Below are positions 29,425 to 42,600 of a stretch of 64,000 nt of DNA, one piece after another. A model generated the notes under the pieces. That model made no database searches, was not told the DNA's origin, and worked only from the letters and a program-made list of their open reading frames with translations. Both the position numbers and the translations under genes were made by a program. Source of the stretch: Tremella fuciformis (lineage: Eukaryota; Basidiomycota; Tremellomycetes; Tremellales; Tremellaceae); contig CP136494.1 of the NCBI GenBank assembly GCA_032768795.1, positions 992,001 through 1,056,000 of the forward strand. The letters are read 5' to 3'. Position 1 is the first letter of the stretch. Each line of letters begins with the position of its first letter.

Positions 29425-32223
29425 ATGGCGATCACCGGGAAACGGAAGCGATCTCGCCCCGGGTCGGACGGTCGCCGCCAGTCTGCGCCATCACCTCTGG
29501 GCGGACGCGATGGCGATGTGGCAGAGGAGGACGGCGACTCGGAGAGACAATCCTGGCCAGAATCGCCGGGCCTCACGATCACGCCCACCCGGCCACATGT
29601 CCGCCCGCGGTTCGCCCCCTTGTCTTCGCCGCTGTCAAGCCCGGAGGATCTGCCCGAGATCGAGGCGGGACATCCGACCGAGACCCCCGTACAGCAGCAG
29701 AGCGGGCTGACGGCCATCATGGGTCGTATCGGGGGCGGCCATCGGGTGGATCTGGAGGTTGCCAGTGAGAGGCAAGCCGCGGAAGGGTTCGTCGTGTCTA
29801 CTTCCCCTGCCGCTCGTGTGTGAGCGGGAACTGATGGGTCGTAGCAACAAGCGCTTGTTGGAGGGGATCATCGTCGCGTTCGACCTGAGCCTGTTTGATC
29901 TGCAGGTCGCGAGAGCACTCGTCACCGTACTGGACGTACGTCCTTCCCCGTCTCTTGTCCGCCGCGCTTTGGTTGACCCCCCCTCAGCTGCACGGTGCGA
30001 GGGTCTCCTCGATCGAGGATATAGGGAAACAGCCCATCAACGTCAGACCTGCCGGGCGTGAGGGCACCCCGGTGGTCCTTGTACCTTCGACAGAACACCG
30101 TCGGTCGAACCTAACCGCGGATGAGATCGCACGTTTGCATCGGCTCCTCGACAGATATGGCCCAAGCGATTCCCACATGCCCACACGCCATCTCCAGCCT
30201 CTCACCACACTCTCGCCCCGACTACGGTCCTCTGGCTGGCTTCTCGACCTCTCACGGGCCGATCCCGACCCTGTCGACCGTTGGCTCCCGCCCTTGCCCG
30301 CGCTATCAAGCCCCCCAGGCGAGGCGATCAATCAGGAGAGCATACGGCTCCGGCCAGACGAGTCGCGGATCGACTTTTTCGTCCGGATGGGGCAGTTGTG
30401 GAACTGGACCAACGGAACGTTCAGGGGGTTTGTCGATCACTTGATGGCGCTGGGCGCAAGGAGCGATTGCAAGGTGGGTGTTGTCTGCTTGTTGTCCCTT
30501 TCTTCGCGTTCCGACCCCTGCCATTCCATTGACCTCCTTGCCCGTCGACCTCGAAACAGCCACATCACTGCCCTTTCTGCCCCCGCACATCGCGTCGGGC
30601 GCCATTCGCTCTTGCCCTTGATTCCGCCCACTCCCGAATGGTCCCCGCTGACCTGCCAGAGAGTCCGTCAATATGCCGGCAAAGGGGTCGAGTCGTACCT
30701 CCGTCGGCACCGCGACGAGTTCAGCAGACGAGTGCCTGACTCCGACCGACGGCGGAACAACCCTCGCAGCCAGGTCGAACGCCTCGGGCTGCCACCTCAG
30801 GTCCCCACAGTCACCGGTGACAAGCCGGGGACACTTGCCGAGGACCCGGTGGATCTGGCCGTCCGCAAAACCCTCTGGGCGGACACCGAGTCGCCGCATG
30901 GATTCGGCCTCGTTGTCAGTCCGGACCCGGGGGCGTGGCTTGTGTCGCACGACAGCATCGATGCACCCCGTTTGGTTGCTGTCGCTGGGCACGAGCTGGA
31001 GCCGGATGTGCGGCCTACGTTCCCCGGCCGATCGCGCGATACGCCTTCGCTCTCGCCTGATCCGAAGATTGGCGAAGAAAAGGGAGGGAGTGAGCAGGCG
31101 GACACTGGTCTCCCAGACGCAGCACTCGACCCGGCATCCGATCCTGAGGGAGAAGCCGTCCCCGTCTCGCGTCCTACCGAATTGCCCGTGGCTGGCTCGG
31201 TGCTGGACGATGATCTGGAGGTCAGTAATCCATACACAGCCCTTGTCCGTCCGCCCACGGCGTCATCTCCAGTGCGCAGAACTGCCCGATGGAGGTGCAC
31301 CGCTGACGACCAGCGTCCGCTCCCGCCCGCCCCTCGTTGCATCACCCCGTCCTCTGCACTGGGAGACCCAGATCCCGGCAACGCGCCATCTCCATTCCGT
31401 ACCCCTGTCCCGCCGTCAACTTGCACGCCCTGTGACGACACATACCGCCGTCATACCCGAGTGATCGCAGAGACAGAGATGGAGCGTGTGCTCGATAGTT
31501 GTGGGCGGGATGCATGGGATGCACTGCTGGAGATGAGCGAGCTTGGCGAGGTCCACGGGGTGAGTCTGCTTTCTGCACCTCTCACAGGTGGAACGAACGA
31601 GGTCAGGCGATGGAGGTGGGGGAAAGCCGTGAGCTGACACGCAGTCGATCACAATCTTGACCCCGCTGCCGCAGGTCCGGGGCGAAATCCTGATGGTGAT
31701 CAGCGCCGGACCGCTCGAGCAGGAGCACCTCTCGGAATCGGAGCCCGGTCGTGAGATGTCCGGCGGAAACGGCGACATGGGGCCAGGACCGGCCAGGCGC
31801 CAGCGATCGAGACTATTTGTCGTCTACCTCGTGCGCCAGATCCGCAAGGTGCTCAGCCCGGTACGTCTGGTTGTCGTCGACCTCGATCCAGCCCATCACC
31901 TTTCGGGATCTCGCCTGAAGAATATGTCTATGCCAGGCGAGGCGGGGAGGGGAGGCAAGGATTCGACGCTGACGGGGCAGAAAGCGCGATCGATCGTACA
32001 GCAGCTGCTGGCGTCTCTGCGGCACGTGGGGACCTGTCGGAATGTATGGGTCTTGGTAGTTCTTCACACGGATCGCGCCAGCCCAGGGTCTGACTGCCAG
32101 ACAACGCCGAACGATCCCGCGTTCCACAAAGTACGCGCGGCGCTGAGAGCGAATGAGGACCCCCGGTCGGTCTGCATCTCCAACGGGGCAGATTTGGTTT
32201 CCATCGCCGACAGCTTTGCGTGA
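29425..32223 (+). CDS. Hypothetical protein (about five exons)
   Basis: The start MAITGKRKRSRPGSDGRR at 29425 has a basic, nuclear-signal-like N-terminus. Visible splice pairs: GTACGT at about 29937 to CTCAG at 29987; GTGGGT at about 30474 to an acceptor near 30590-30600; and an intron near 31560-31675 ending GCCGCAG. Middle exons encode a helical, Asp/Arg-rich stretch (TADEIARLHRLLDRYGPSD; ESRIDFFVRMGQLWNWTNG) and then a long Pro/Ser-rich disordered region. The last exon has alternating hydrophobic strands (SRLFVVYLVRQIRKV, RLVVVDLD, VWVLVVLHTD) that hint at an alpha/beta fold with a Walker-B-like strand, but no P-loop was seen. Stop at 32223. No family recognised. Convergent with the CUF1-like gene. 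Confidence 0.55.
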
Positions 32224-32756
32224 TCGGAGCCTTGCTCATCCGTGGGTTCCCAACACGCCAACGCGCGGTAGTGACAGTGCAAAGTGCCCATGGTGTTGGA
32301 ACAGCGGAGCAGCGACAGTCGCTGGTGTGAATATGTTTTGGGCCGATGGGTCGGAGTAAGATTGTATCGCCTATCCTCGCCCGGCCAATAAGCAAATGGG
32401 AAAGCAAGAGCCCGCCTCGTCGTAGCTAGCTCCATACATAGCCTGGCGGGAAAATTGTTGCATGATACGTGCTCGAGTGAGATGAATTACAGTAGCCCTA
32501 CGCGATCGCCGTCTGTATCCACAAAGGCCATCGACGACTCAGAGAGCCCCGTGGTTTGGGAGGGCGATCTGCCCCCGACTCTTCCCCAGTAGCAAAGTAT
32601 AATCTACAAGTCTGTATCCATACTCGCCTGCTGGACTGGACTGAATCTACTGCATCTGCACTTGCACCAGACTGCTGGCACTGCACTGCCATACTCATAC
32701 AACGCTACATACAAACAGGCAGCCTGCTGCACAATCTATAACTAACAACCCCTCGC
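32224..32756. other. Convergent 3' region
   Basis: Between the stops of two converging genes. No gene, RNA or repeat recognised; presumably 3' untranslated regions and terminators of both. Confidence 0.4.
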
Positions 32757-35700
32757 CTAGCTCGACTGGCCTAATGGCGGCTCGGTGCTCGCCCACATCC
32801 GCTGCATCTGCTCCCACGTCATCCCCTCCACCCCCATCGGTGCGCCCTGATTGGCGCGAATGAAATCAAACGAAGAGCAACTGATGTTCTCCAGATCTAG
32901 AGACTGCGAGTTGCCCCCAGTGGTCGACCCAGATGAAGGAGCCGGCATGAACGACGCTTCAAAGAAGGTCGGCTGGAACATCTGTTCGGGCCGCTTCGGT
33001 AGAGGTTGGTGTTGAGGTTGTATCGGGGGATTGTATGGTTGAGGAGCCAGAGGAGGAGGCGCAGATTCGTAGACGGGGGTCTGGTGAGGTGGCAAGGTCG
33101 ATGACTGCTCGAGATTCTCGCGGCTCTGCTGCATCTGCAAAGCCTTGATGATTCTGTCAACATCTGCCGGATTGAGGGGCTTTGACAGATCGATGACATT
33201 CGGATTGTCTGGTGGCGCTTCGTGAGCGGCTGGCAAACGAGCTGGTGATGTAGAAGAGGTCGAGGAGGATGGCTGCTCGTACGATGTTATCGGGAATGGC
33301 TGCTGCTGTTGCCACTGCGGCTGATCCGGTATGCCATTTGGAAAGAAGTCATACATCTGACCATTGATCGGACCGACCTGGGAGGGAAGTATGGCCTGTG
33401 GACCAGCGTTATGATAGGAAAGGGCACCCATCGGCGGTTCGGTGTATTCGGATGACGGCACGATGGGCTGAGAGAACCCGCGCAACAGGGTCGCCGTCAG
33501 CTCATCGGGGAACTGCGAGTCGTCCGGGGCGTTGCTCGATGGCAAAACGCCGTTCGCAAAGTCCTGTTGTGCTGATATCTGCTGTAGAGTAGGGTCTATC
33601 ACCGAGAAATCAGCATCTCCCTCGGATAACTGCTGTATGAACGCCAGCAAGTCGGTATCGAACTCGGTCGTGTCCAGTGGCGCGTCCTCGTTCCGGACGA
33701 ATGTCACGTCGTTCGCTGGCGGCGGGGGTAGAGAGGGAATGGTCAATGCCGGTGGCGGTAGCGGGGCAGCCGCAGCGCCCGACTGGGGTGCCGTATGCAG
33801 AATTGGACTATTCGTCCGGGAGGGCACAGAAGATGTGCTGGGCGTTCGGTTATTCGGAGAAGGGTTCCGACTGGTGGTTGCGCCCGAACCGCGAGGAGCA
33901 GTTAGGAGGGCAGGTCCATTGGCCGATGGCTTCGGCAAGATCGGTCGAGGATGGTGCGGAGTCGTGTGAAGCGCGAGAGCCTTAGACGCGGATTTGCCAG
34001 AAGAAGCTGAACGAGACACCCCACCTCCGTTCGAAGTGACAGTTGCTCGGCGGCCACTTGACCCAGATTGTGCGCTTTTTGGGCCTTGCGAGGTAGAGGA
34101 AGCACGGCGAAGGCTTGGGGCATTAGGAGGCGTTGCAGTGCCCGAGGTCGATGGCTGCGCAGTCGAGCAACACGACTGCGAGCCGTTGGTGAGCGGTGCC
34201 GTCGTCAAGGGCAGGGCGGAGGAGATGTCATGCGGCGAGAGCACTGAAGGGGATGCGGCACGAGGTGCAGCATGCTTGGACGGGCTGCTCGTGCTGCTCT
34301 CGGGCTGGGATGATGTGCCGACAGACGCCGCTGTCTCCCCGCTGCAGCAAGCTGATTTTGCCTGGGCGATCGTTCCCTCATCCATGTGGGTATCGCCATC
34401 GGCATCGCACGTGCATCGCACACAACATCCGCAGCAGTCTTGCTCGCACTTGCAGTCGCCTGGAGGACACTGGCATCGCCCGTTGCAACATTCGAGTGGC
34501 TTGAGCTGGACGAATCCCATCGATTGTGCTACCTCCGGGTTGACCTGGGCGGCCGGCGGTAAAATTCGGGTATCGTGTGCGTTGAGCTCGAGTGATCGTG
34601 CGTGTGATGGATGCGGGACATTCGCTGCAGCGATCGAGAGAAGATGGGCAATCGACGTGATGCCGGACGGCAAGGAGAGGTGCTCGGCACAATTGAAGCA
34701 GGATTTGCAAGACTCCCCGCACGTGTGACCATTCTCTCCGTGGGGCTGACTAGAGACCCGATCCGCATTGTCATGCGTAGCACAGCCGGGACATGCGCAG
34801 TCGGACCCACATGTGCAAGCGGCGATGACCATGTCTTCTGTGGTCGGAAAGGTGATGGGACCGTCCTGCTCGATCTCCATTGGCTCGATTTTCACGCCTC
34901 CATTCTCGGCCATAGCATCGAAAGACTTGATACCAGGCAGACCGAACGCTGATCGGGGGAGCGACTCGTTGATGGAACCATCTTCACGGAAGACGGCCCC
35001 GAGGAACGTCCCCATATCGGCCAACGGGCGCAGGCGGGGTGGTGGTAGGCGGACAGAAGCGGATGAGGAGGCTTCGATGCCAGGCAGTCCACTACGGGGA
35101 GTAGGCATCGCCTCAGGCTTGTGATGCTTGGGCGTGACATGGCCACTCTTCGCATAAGGGGAGTACAGCTTCGTTTTGTGGACATGCGGCGACGTGTGAG
35201 CGGGATGGTGCATGTTGCCCGGCGACAGGTCGGGAATGGCAGGCGACATGAGCTTGGCCCAAGTGTCGCGACCACGCTGGCTGGGCGTTCGATTAAGCGA
35301 CGGATCGCCGCCCACCGGTGGCGGATTCGCGGTCGCCTCTTGACTGTTCGTCGTGACCTTTGACTGAAACATCTCAGTGAGAGATTCGGTAATGGCGCCA
35401 CCAGTAGGAGTCACTGATCCACTCCCACTGGTGATAGAGGACATCCGAGGGCGAGGCGACGGCGAACGTTCTCGCTTGGGGGCGCAGCATTTGCATTTCC
35501 CCGTCGTCTTGCAGGTACACGGATTGAGCAGGCTGCGTACTGCTCATCAGCTTGGTGCAATGACACAAACGGGCTTAGCGTACAAGATCGTTCCGCCGCA
35601 CGATGCCCGTCCTGACTCAACACACCCAGCGCCTCTGCTGCAGCGGCGATCTCATGCACGTCCCTCAATCCGTTTGGGTAGGTGGCCTTGGATCCTGGTT

Positions 35701-36073
35701 TGCCCTTTTTGGTCTCTGCATTGACAGTCTCCACGGGTGGCGTGACACTCCCTCTTGTTTCGTCGACGGTAGCCGTGGAGGTCGCGACGGGCTGAGTTGA
35801 GACGGTGATCGGAGCCGGTTTCGAGGCGGAGTCTCCGCACACACACTGCGTATGAACATCAAGAAACAGACTTTGCGACCTGATGAGACTCACCTTGTTG
35901 TGCACCGAGCTGCCGGCGACCTTCCTGCGGTCCTTACAGCATTGACATTGCGTCGTCGGCCTGCCCTTCTTCTTGACCTCGAACAGCGGTCGGTCGGTGT
36001 GCGTACAGCCGGATACACGGTGTCCTTTGATGCAGGTGGCGCAGGCAAACTTCTTGTCGTTGATGAGGACCAT
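32757..36073 (-). CDS. CUF1: Copper-fist transcription factor (Cuf1-like)
   Basis: Starts MVLINDKKFACATCIKGHR at 36073. The first 60 residues are a copper-fist DNA-binding domain: C-x2-C-x8-C-x-H zinc site (CATCIKGHRVSGCTH), the minor-groove KKKGRPTTQC element (KGRP in place of RGRP) and the following CQCCKDRR. A 48-nt intron (GTGAGT...ACGCAG, about 35848-35895) splits HNK from CVCGD. A second intron lies near 35530-35620; its exact donor is unclear, its acceptor is ACGCAG before LLNPCTCKTTGKCKCC. The long disordered C-terminal part has three cysteine clusters (CTCGSDCACPGC; CGESCKSCFNC; CCNGRCQCPPGDCKCEQDC), the arrangement of Cuf1/Mac1-type copper sensors. In Cryptococcus Cuf1 controls both copper import and metallothioneins. 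It acts in the nucleus. The alternative upstream Met (36085) is less likely because the conserved domain begins at MVLIN. Confidence 0.88.
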
Positions 36074-36611
36074 GATGGGCGACAACTCGCGCTACTGTTA
36101 TCTGCGATGGTCTATGACCTCCTTTGCACGAGATGTGGTGATCAGACCAAAACCGATCCAAATCCAATCCAAAGAGACCAGGTCCAACTGCCTAGAAGGA
36201 CGGATCCGCGCCTACGGGAAGAGCGCCAAGACCCTCTGTGGCCAACGAGGCTTCTCCCTCCTCTCGATGTTTCAGCCAATGTTATTGCGTATCCTCGTAG
36301 TCGTCCATCCTACGCTGGCCTGCTGTTGTGTCGTGGTCAAGTGGACAAGTGAGATGGAGAGTGGAGATATTGGAGATGAGATATTCTTGGATTGGCCCTC
36401 CCATTTGAGACGGGGGAGATGGCGATGGGCAAAACGCGGGAGCAAAAAGGGACCTCCCCCGATTGGGAAAAAAGGGCAAAGGATATATGCGCGAAAACCT
36501 CGAGAGGGATATTCGAGTGTGGAGTCCCGCTCGACACGTGAACAAAAGTCAGATCCCTTCCCCGCCGACGGCCGTTCGTCGCATTCATCACCGTCCAGTT
36601 GAGCTCGCACG
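36074..36611. promoter_or_regulatory. Shared promoter between CUF1-like gene and 36612 gene
   Basis: About 540 bases between divergent starts. It contains an A-rich tract near 36435-36495 and CT-rich sequence before the rightward start. No copper-response element was identified with confidence. Confidence 0.4.
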
Positions 36612-37737
36612 ATGACCATGGAACAAGTCTTGCCTTACATTCGAGCAGATCCTCGGCCGAGGACCCACCTTCCAGTCGCACTACCCCTGGCGTTCCCATC
36701 ACCAGCCCACCAGCTCAACCTCATCACCGTCTTGCATCTCGTATACGACGTGCTGTGCGAGCCCGCCCACACGGCGTACTTCCTCTCGGCAAACGCCACA
36801 CCAAGTGACACCGCTCTGAGAGGATGCATGTCGCTCTACCTGGCTTCTGATCAAGACTGGTCGGCTGCCAACTTCCTGGGTGCCAAGGGCATGCGCACCC
36901 TGGTGGGAGCCTCTGTCGCCGAACATTTCGGCATACGGACGATGGTGGAGAAGCCTCACGAGAGCATGCCGGGAATCGTCGTCGGAGAGAAGGACGAGGC
37001 TGGGCAGAGACTCGTCGCGAGTCTCGAGGATATGTTTCGCGATGTCGCACAAAGGCTAGACGGACATTTCGACTGTGTGGGCAGCGCGGTGCGCTACATC
37101 GCAGAAGAAGCGCAGCAGACAGGAGAAGGAGCAGGAGCATTCGCTCGGCGATTCTGCGGCCTCGTGAGCTGTCTCCAGAGCTTGGTGAGACTTCGACTGA
37201 CTCACAGGCGGTGCAGTTCCTTCCCAGCCTGGCGGATGCATATATTACCACGGACAGCACCTGTAGGTCCCGTCGAAGTCGTCTGACGCATTGCTCACAA
37301 CAGATCTTCCTTCGGGCCCGCTCCGACTGTTGCAAGATCTCTCATGGCCTTCACTCTCACTCGGCTTCTCACTTCCGGCTTTCGACGAGCTGAACAATGT
37401 CTCGCCGCTACCTCTGTGCCTCCCGCCGCTCATAGCGCTTGGTGTGTTTGATGGGGGAGACAGCTTCAATTTTCCTAAGGGCGGGGAGGAAGTAATGCGT
37501 GGCATCCTGGATCCGAGCAAGGGGAGTGGGAAAGGAGACTCCAGGCGAATACCCACGATCGTGACTGTACCTCATGTGCAGCTGCTCCAGCTGCAAAAGA
37601 GCAGCGTCGGCATCTGCGCCGATTTGCTGCGCCAGCTCGAGACGAAAGTGTCGGCTGTGGATATTTTGCGGTACCTGGAGGACCTGCAAGCGCGAATGGA
37701 CGCCGCTGGCGTGGGGTTTCGCCTCGTGCCGACATAG
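36612..37737 (+). CDS. Hypothetical conserved-looking protein (three exons)
   Basis: Exon 1 36612-37163, intron 37164-37207 (GTGAGC...CACAG, 44 nt), exon 2 37208-37262, intron 37263-37303 (GTAGGT...ACAG, 41 nt), exon 3 37304-37737. The phases fit and give about 346 residues. The protein is mostly helical: an N-terminal part with LNLITVLHLVYDVLCEPAH, a middle DEAGQRLVASLEDMFRDVAQ, and a C-terminal LLRQLETKVSAVDILRYLED. No signal peptide or clear membrane span, and no family recognised. It is divergent from the CUF1-like gene and convergent with the cyclin. Confidence 0.65.
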
Positions 37738-38387
37738 AAGGACAAGATCATGCACTTTCATGGCTCGAGCCCGGTTATGCTGTTGACATTTGACTCTGTC
37801 GTTCATGTCTTGGCTGTATAAGATCGTACGCGCGTGATTACAGAATAGAGCTACAATTTATGTGCTAGGTAGTCCCATCAAGGAACCGGCCCAATACCAG
37901 CGAGACACAGCACAGCTGCGCGCCGATCGGGCAGCCCTGTATCTATAACATCAACAGCGTCTGTCATGCGCAGCGTGACGTCCCATGGAGCCAGCAAGAG
38001 GATGTGTGCGTAGGTGGATAGAAGAAATGATCGTCATCAGTTACGTTGCGTGATGTGATGAATGAGCGTGAGTCGATGGCCTGGGTCGATTGTATCGATG
38101 TCGTCAATGCGCGGTGCCAATGCGGTCGATCATGAGTTCCGTGCATGCGTGCAATGGGATGAAGATGAAGATGAAGATGTGAAAAAGTGGTCGATGCTGT
38201 GCTCGTTTTGTCTCGTCGTTGCGTTGTCGTTTATGCCGGCGTCCAGGCTGCGTGACGTGTGCGTTTGAGTGCGACTGCTGATGTGTGTATGCCCAAAATA
38301 TCGAAACCTTCAAGATGCCCAAGACGCCTCCGTATCCTACATTGCCCACACGCCGTCAAGGCGTGTTTGCGTGTCGCGATCCATCGC
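37738..38387. other. Convergent 3' region
   Basis: Between two converging stops. It contains a GAAGATGAAGATGAAGATG hexamer-type repeat at 38159-38180. No gene was recognised. Confidence 0.4.
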
Positions 38388-39603
38388 CTAGATCGCGTTC
38401 CATGAGAGAGCAGCGACCGTCTCCTCGTCCTCTTCTACGCGAGACGATAAGCGCTTGCGCTTATCACTGCGGAGGAGTCGGTTCAGGAAGGAAGAGCTTT
38501 CACGGGTCTGCTCGGCCTGCTTGACCGCGCGGACGTTTGTGGCTGTCATGGATCGAGGTAGGCCGCAGCTGCCCGAAGTAGGCGCATCGTACACCGCAGC
38601 CGGACGCTGGATGGCGACCGATACTGAGCGCAATGAGCCCTTGGCTGACGCCTTGCCCTTAATGAGTTCTGCGCGGGACACGGGAGACTCGTCCTCTTCA
38701 TAGAGTGTAGGAGGAGTCAACGGCATGTCGTCCGACTCGAGCGAAGAGGACGAGCCGCTGCGGTCGAGTGGGGGCGCGACGTACATCTCCTCGCCGCGGC
38801 TTGCGACACGCCTGTGGCCAGCCTGCTTGCGTGCGGGGATCTGCGGTGCGCGGACAGGAGTCGGCGGGGTGGGAGGCATGACCGGGGAAGATGACGAGGC
38901 GTAAGAGGCGTCGTCGTCGAAGACGTACTGCGAGAGGAAGGGCTGGAAGTTGTCGACGATCTCGCGCTCGGTGATGCCGAGATCGTAGTCGAGCAGGTAG
39001 AGCAGCTGCTTCTCCATGAGGTTGATCTCCGCCTGGGAGAACATCTGGGCGTAGCGGCACCAGTGCTTGTTCTTGGGCGACGAGTCGTTGAGGTATTTTG
39101 CGGCGACGATGAGGGTTGCTAGGAAGACGCGGTGGCGGGTGCAAGGCATGCCCTTGGCGACCTTGGGCAGGCGGTGTCGCAGACGCTCGAGGTAGACGAG
39201 GGTCGCGAGAAGGGTGGAGACCTGGACGTTGGACTGCTCGCAGACGACAGCGATGAAGGTCTCGAGGGAGGGGAGGCCGGGTGCACCGGAAGGGAAGCCC
39301 TCCTTGACGGGGGTTTGAGGTGGTGTTGGGGGCAAGGGGATCGTGGTAGAGCAGGCAATGACAGAGGTCGCTCGCTCGGCGAGGTAGTCTGGGGTATGGT
39401 CAACTCGTGTGTCACCCTTGCACCGCTGGACACTCACAGACCATCTCCCTGGAGACGTCGGTGCGGATGAGTTCGAGGAGAGCGGGGTTGTGGACGCCGC
39501 ACACTGACAATGAAGCAGGGTGCATGCGGTCCTCGAAGACGGGCGACTGTGGCTCGAAGGCCGGTGTGCCGGCGGGGAAGAACGACTTGAGCATGAAGGA
39601 CAT
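38388..39603 (-). CDS. Pcl1/Pcl2-type cyclin (Pho85 cyclin family)
   Basis: Starts [18 protein letters not shown] at 39603; a 49-nt intron (39389-39437, GTGAGT...CCCCAG) lies after SREMV; exon 2 ends at 38388. The N-terminal cyclin box is recognisable: [17 protein letters not shown], then [71 protein letters not shown] and [11 protein letters not shown], as in yeast Pcl1/Pcl2/Pcl9. The C-terminal 180 residues are disordered and rich in SP/TP, with a basic KRKRLSSR motif near the end. It should activate a Pho85-like kinase in G1/polarity control. The SP/TP sites suggest phosphorylation-dependent turnover, which is an inference. Confidence 0.85.
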
Positions 39604-42600
39604 GGTGGCCGGCGACAATCGATATCGAACAGAGGGATACGGGGAAGGAAGATGCGTCGAATGCTGCGATCGATGAGCCAATGCGGTCGACGAGTCGGCG
39701 TGGGTGAGACAGAGACAGAGACAAGGAGAGTCGAGAAGTAGGGGAAGAAGGATGGGATGGCAGTGACGGGAAGAGGAAAGGCCAGGTCGGGTCCACACTC
39801 ACTGGTGACGGGGCCGATTTACTTATACGAGCGATCGTCGGCGGGCGCAGGCGTCCAGGCTCGAGGATAGTTCGAGGCGCGTCAACCACCTGGGCTTGGC
39901 CAAGGAACAGTCCAAATCGTCGGCGGGCGAAGAGGGGGACGTCGAGGAGGAGGGTTTGGACTTTTGGGCAAAGAGTACAGGCTATTCCTTGATTAACGGT
40001 GGTTCGGCGCGTCTAATTCTCCTGAGTGAGGCCGATGTTTCCGACCTGTCCTGTCCGTAACCAGCAGAGCGTGAAGCGTGACCTGGAAACCCAACCCAAC
40101 CCGCCGGGGGCTGTCTTTCGCGTGCGAGAAAAGAAAGTGAAAGTGGAGAAAGATTAGCCACCCCGCTTGGCCTCGCCTTGGCCGTCGCCGCCGGGACTAG
40201 ATGGGTGGTGGTGCTGCCGTAGGGGCGCTGTGCTTCAGCTGGGCCGGCTGCGTGACAAGTGACGGTGACAATCCCAACTCTGGAGCTTCCAGCCGTCACG
40301 TTCCGACGAGCGCAGCCAGGTGTGAGAGGGGGAAAAGCCGTGCGTACGTGATTGACTTTTGGTTCCTGAAAGGAAGGGGGCGGTCGATCGTCAATCCAGC
40401 AGCAAAGAGAGAAAAATGACGCCAGCGTCCAGAGTGTGAGGCTGTTGAGAGAAAAGAGGGGTCGGGGATATGGCTCTGACGAAGGGGAGAAGAGGAGAAA
40501 AATGTGTGAAGGCACGTCAGAGAGTAGGGAAGAGACGAGACGCCTCGTCCTGATATCCTGATTTCCTGGAATTCTGGCGGCGGCGCAACGACGCGTCGCG
40601 CGCCACCCATTACTCATGCAGGACTTGCAATTCCCCCGAAACCGGGTCGCGTAGACGATGACTGCTGGGAGTATGCATTGTGCGGCGACCCGGGTCTGCC
40701 GGAAAGCATGCAATCAATGATCGATCACGCCGCAGCTGGCAGGCGGCAGTTGTCAGGTGGTATCACCGACGATCGTGGCCTCGCATCTGGCATCTGAGTC
40801 TGGACGGTTTGGACACACGACATGGACGTTCTCGGCAGGGGATCGACAGAATGATCGAATACGCTTAGGGAAGCTGGGACATGGAACAAGGTGTTTCATG
40901 GTGCAACGCGACCGATCCGGCACTCGCAGCGGCAGCCACCGTCGCAGCCGAAAGCGTGGGTAAGAGAGCTTGACTAGGCTGGAGCATGGATGCTCGGCAG
41001 GCTAGTATGTAGCGGACGGCGTTCATCGCAGCCGAAACGGTGGCTAGTGCTCTCGATATGGGGTGCTTACGGCGACCACGAGTCCGCCAGAGTCCGCCGT
41101 ACGGATGTGCGGGTGACAACCTACAGCGCAACCACCACTGATGTCATTCATGTGCATCCGAACGAGCCAGCCGCCAATGTGCCCGTGATCGGATCACTTG
41201 CGCTCTAGCTACCTCCCTAGACTCCGCTGCCACGCTCGCGATCACGCCAGGCCTGTCCAGACCACCATAGCGCTGCACCTGCACTACGGCAACCCCCTGA
41301 TCGCCGTCGACCGGTGAACATGTCACGCTCGCGCGACATGGCCCATCCGGAGGATTTTATCTTATCTCGCAAGGTCATGAACCTTGAACGACGCGTCTCT
41401 CTCACTCCCTGAGTCCTGGATTTTTTCTGGGTTGTCCCGAGCGGCGGCCTGGCTGTCCGCCAGCGGGGAGTGTGAAACGCCCAATGCTTATTAGGTGCAT
41501 GACGACTGGGCTCAGCTCGTTGCATCATGGGCGCAAGCCATGTTGACCGCTGCAGCAGCAATATTGGCACCCGAGTAACGCACGTCACTGGCGTCCGTGG
41601 CCCCGCTTGGAATGCCGCTGGACCCACGCGTGCTTCGAGGTCACGGCGAGCCGAGCAGCTCTGCCGTCGGCGACTACCTCGAGAATAGGTGCGAGGTCCT
41701 CTTGGCGATCCGGACATGCCGGACAGGTCGTTCCCGAACGACAGTGCCGGTCGAGCTGGAAACAATTCAAGGTTCTCTCTGTTCTGGATGTCCCGGCAGG
41801 CTGACGCTTGTAGACAAGTCTAATTGTGCTTAGCGACCGGCGATGGGCATCCCAGATCCCAGAGCGTCGCGGGCCACGTGCATCCCAGAGATTGTTCGGT
41901 CCCGCCGGACGACCACGGCGGTCCCCGTCACCGAGATCTTCGCCAGCTGGGGGAATCGAGGGTGTTCTCGTACTCGGCCGTCCGTGTTTGAAGTGCGGGT
42001 CACAGATGCTCGGACCACGTTGACTGTCACTCTCACATCCGCTCCGCGCTATGCTGTATTGTGACTCGATACAAAGCACCCGCACTCACAGCAAAGCACA
42101 TCTTGGGGTACAATCGATCGTCGGCCGCGCTTCAAGAGCGGCGGTACAGCGGCTAATCACGGTGCCCACCAAACCCAAGTTATTTGCCTGGCGGTACCTA
42201 ATGAGCACCGGTCTCTGGTAGGTATGAGAAAGGCTTTGACGACCACCCCCGAGCTTGTACCATAAGCATAAGATCGCCAGGTCTGCGGTGGCCGCAGCCA
42301 AGGTACCCAGACGACCATTCCCCCGCTCCCCGCCAGCCCCCACTCGCCTGGCTATCAGGCACTGTCATTGGCCGAACCTCCGGCGCGGATTTCTTTCCGA
42401 TTCCTTCGAGTCTGACCTGCGTTCTGGCCTGCTTTTGGTGAGAGACTCATGGTTTTGGCTGTTCGGCCACGACTGAGGCAGTGGTGGTGGTGTTGGCGCC
42501 GGCAGCGATGGCGGCGGCGTCGACAAAGGGGACGATCAGCCCGTCTCAGATTTCGGAGTCGAGACCGGGCTTCAGTCTCGGCGCCTGTAATCCTTCCAGC

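Noticed and set aside
39982..40713. 243-codon leftward frame
   Set aside because: Low-complexity composition, no homologous feel, no splice or promoter logic; treated as chance.
41217..42085. Leftward open frames of up to 182 codons as genes
   Set aside because: Overlapping frames occur on both strands, there is no domain, splice signal or start context, and their composition is explained by GC-rich DNA with few stop codons.
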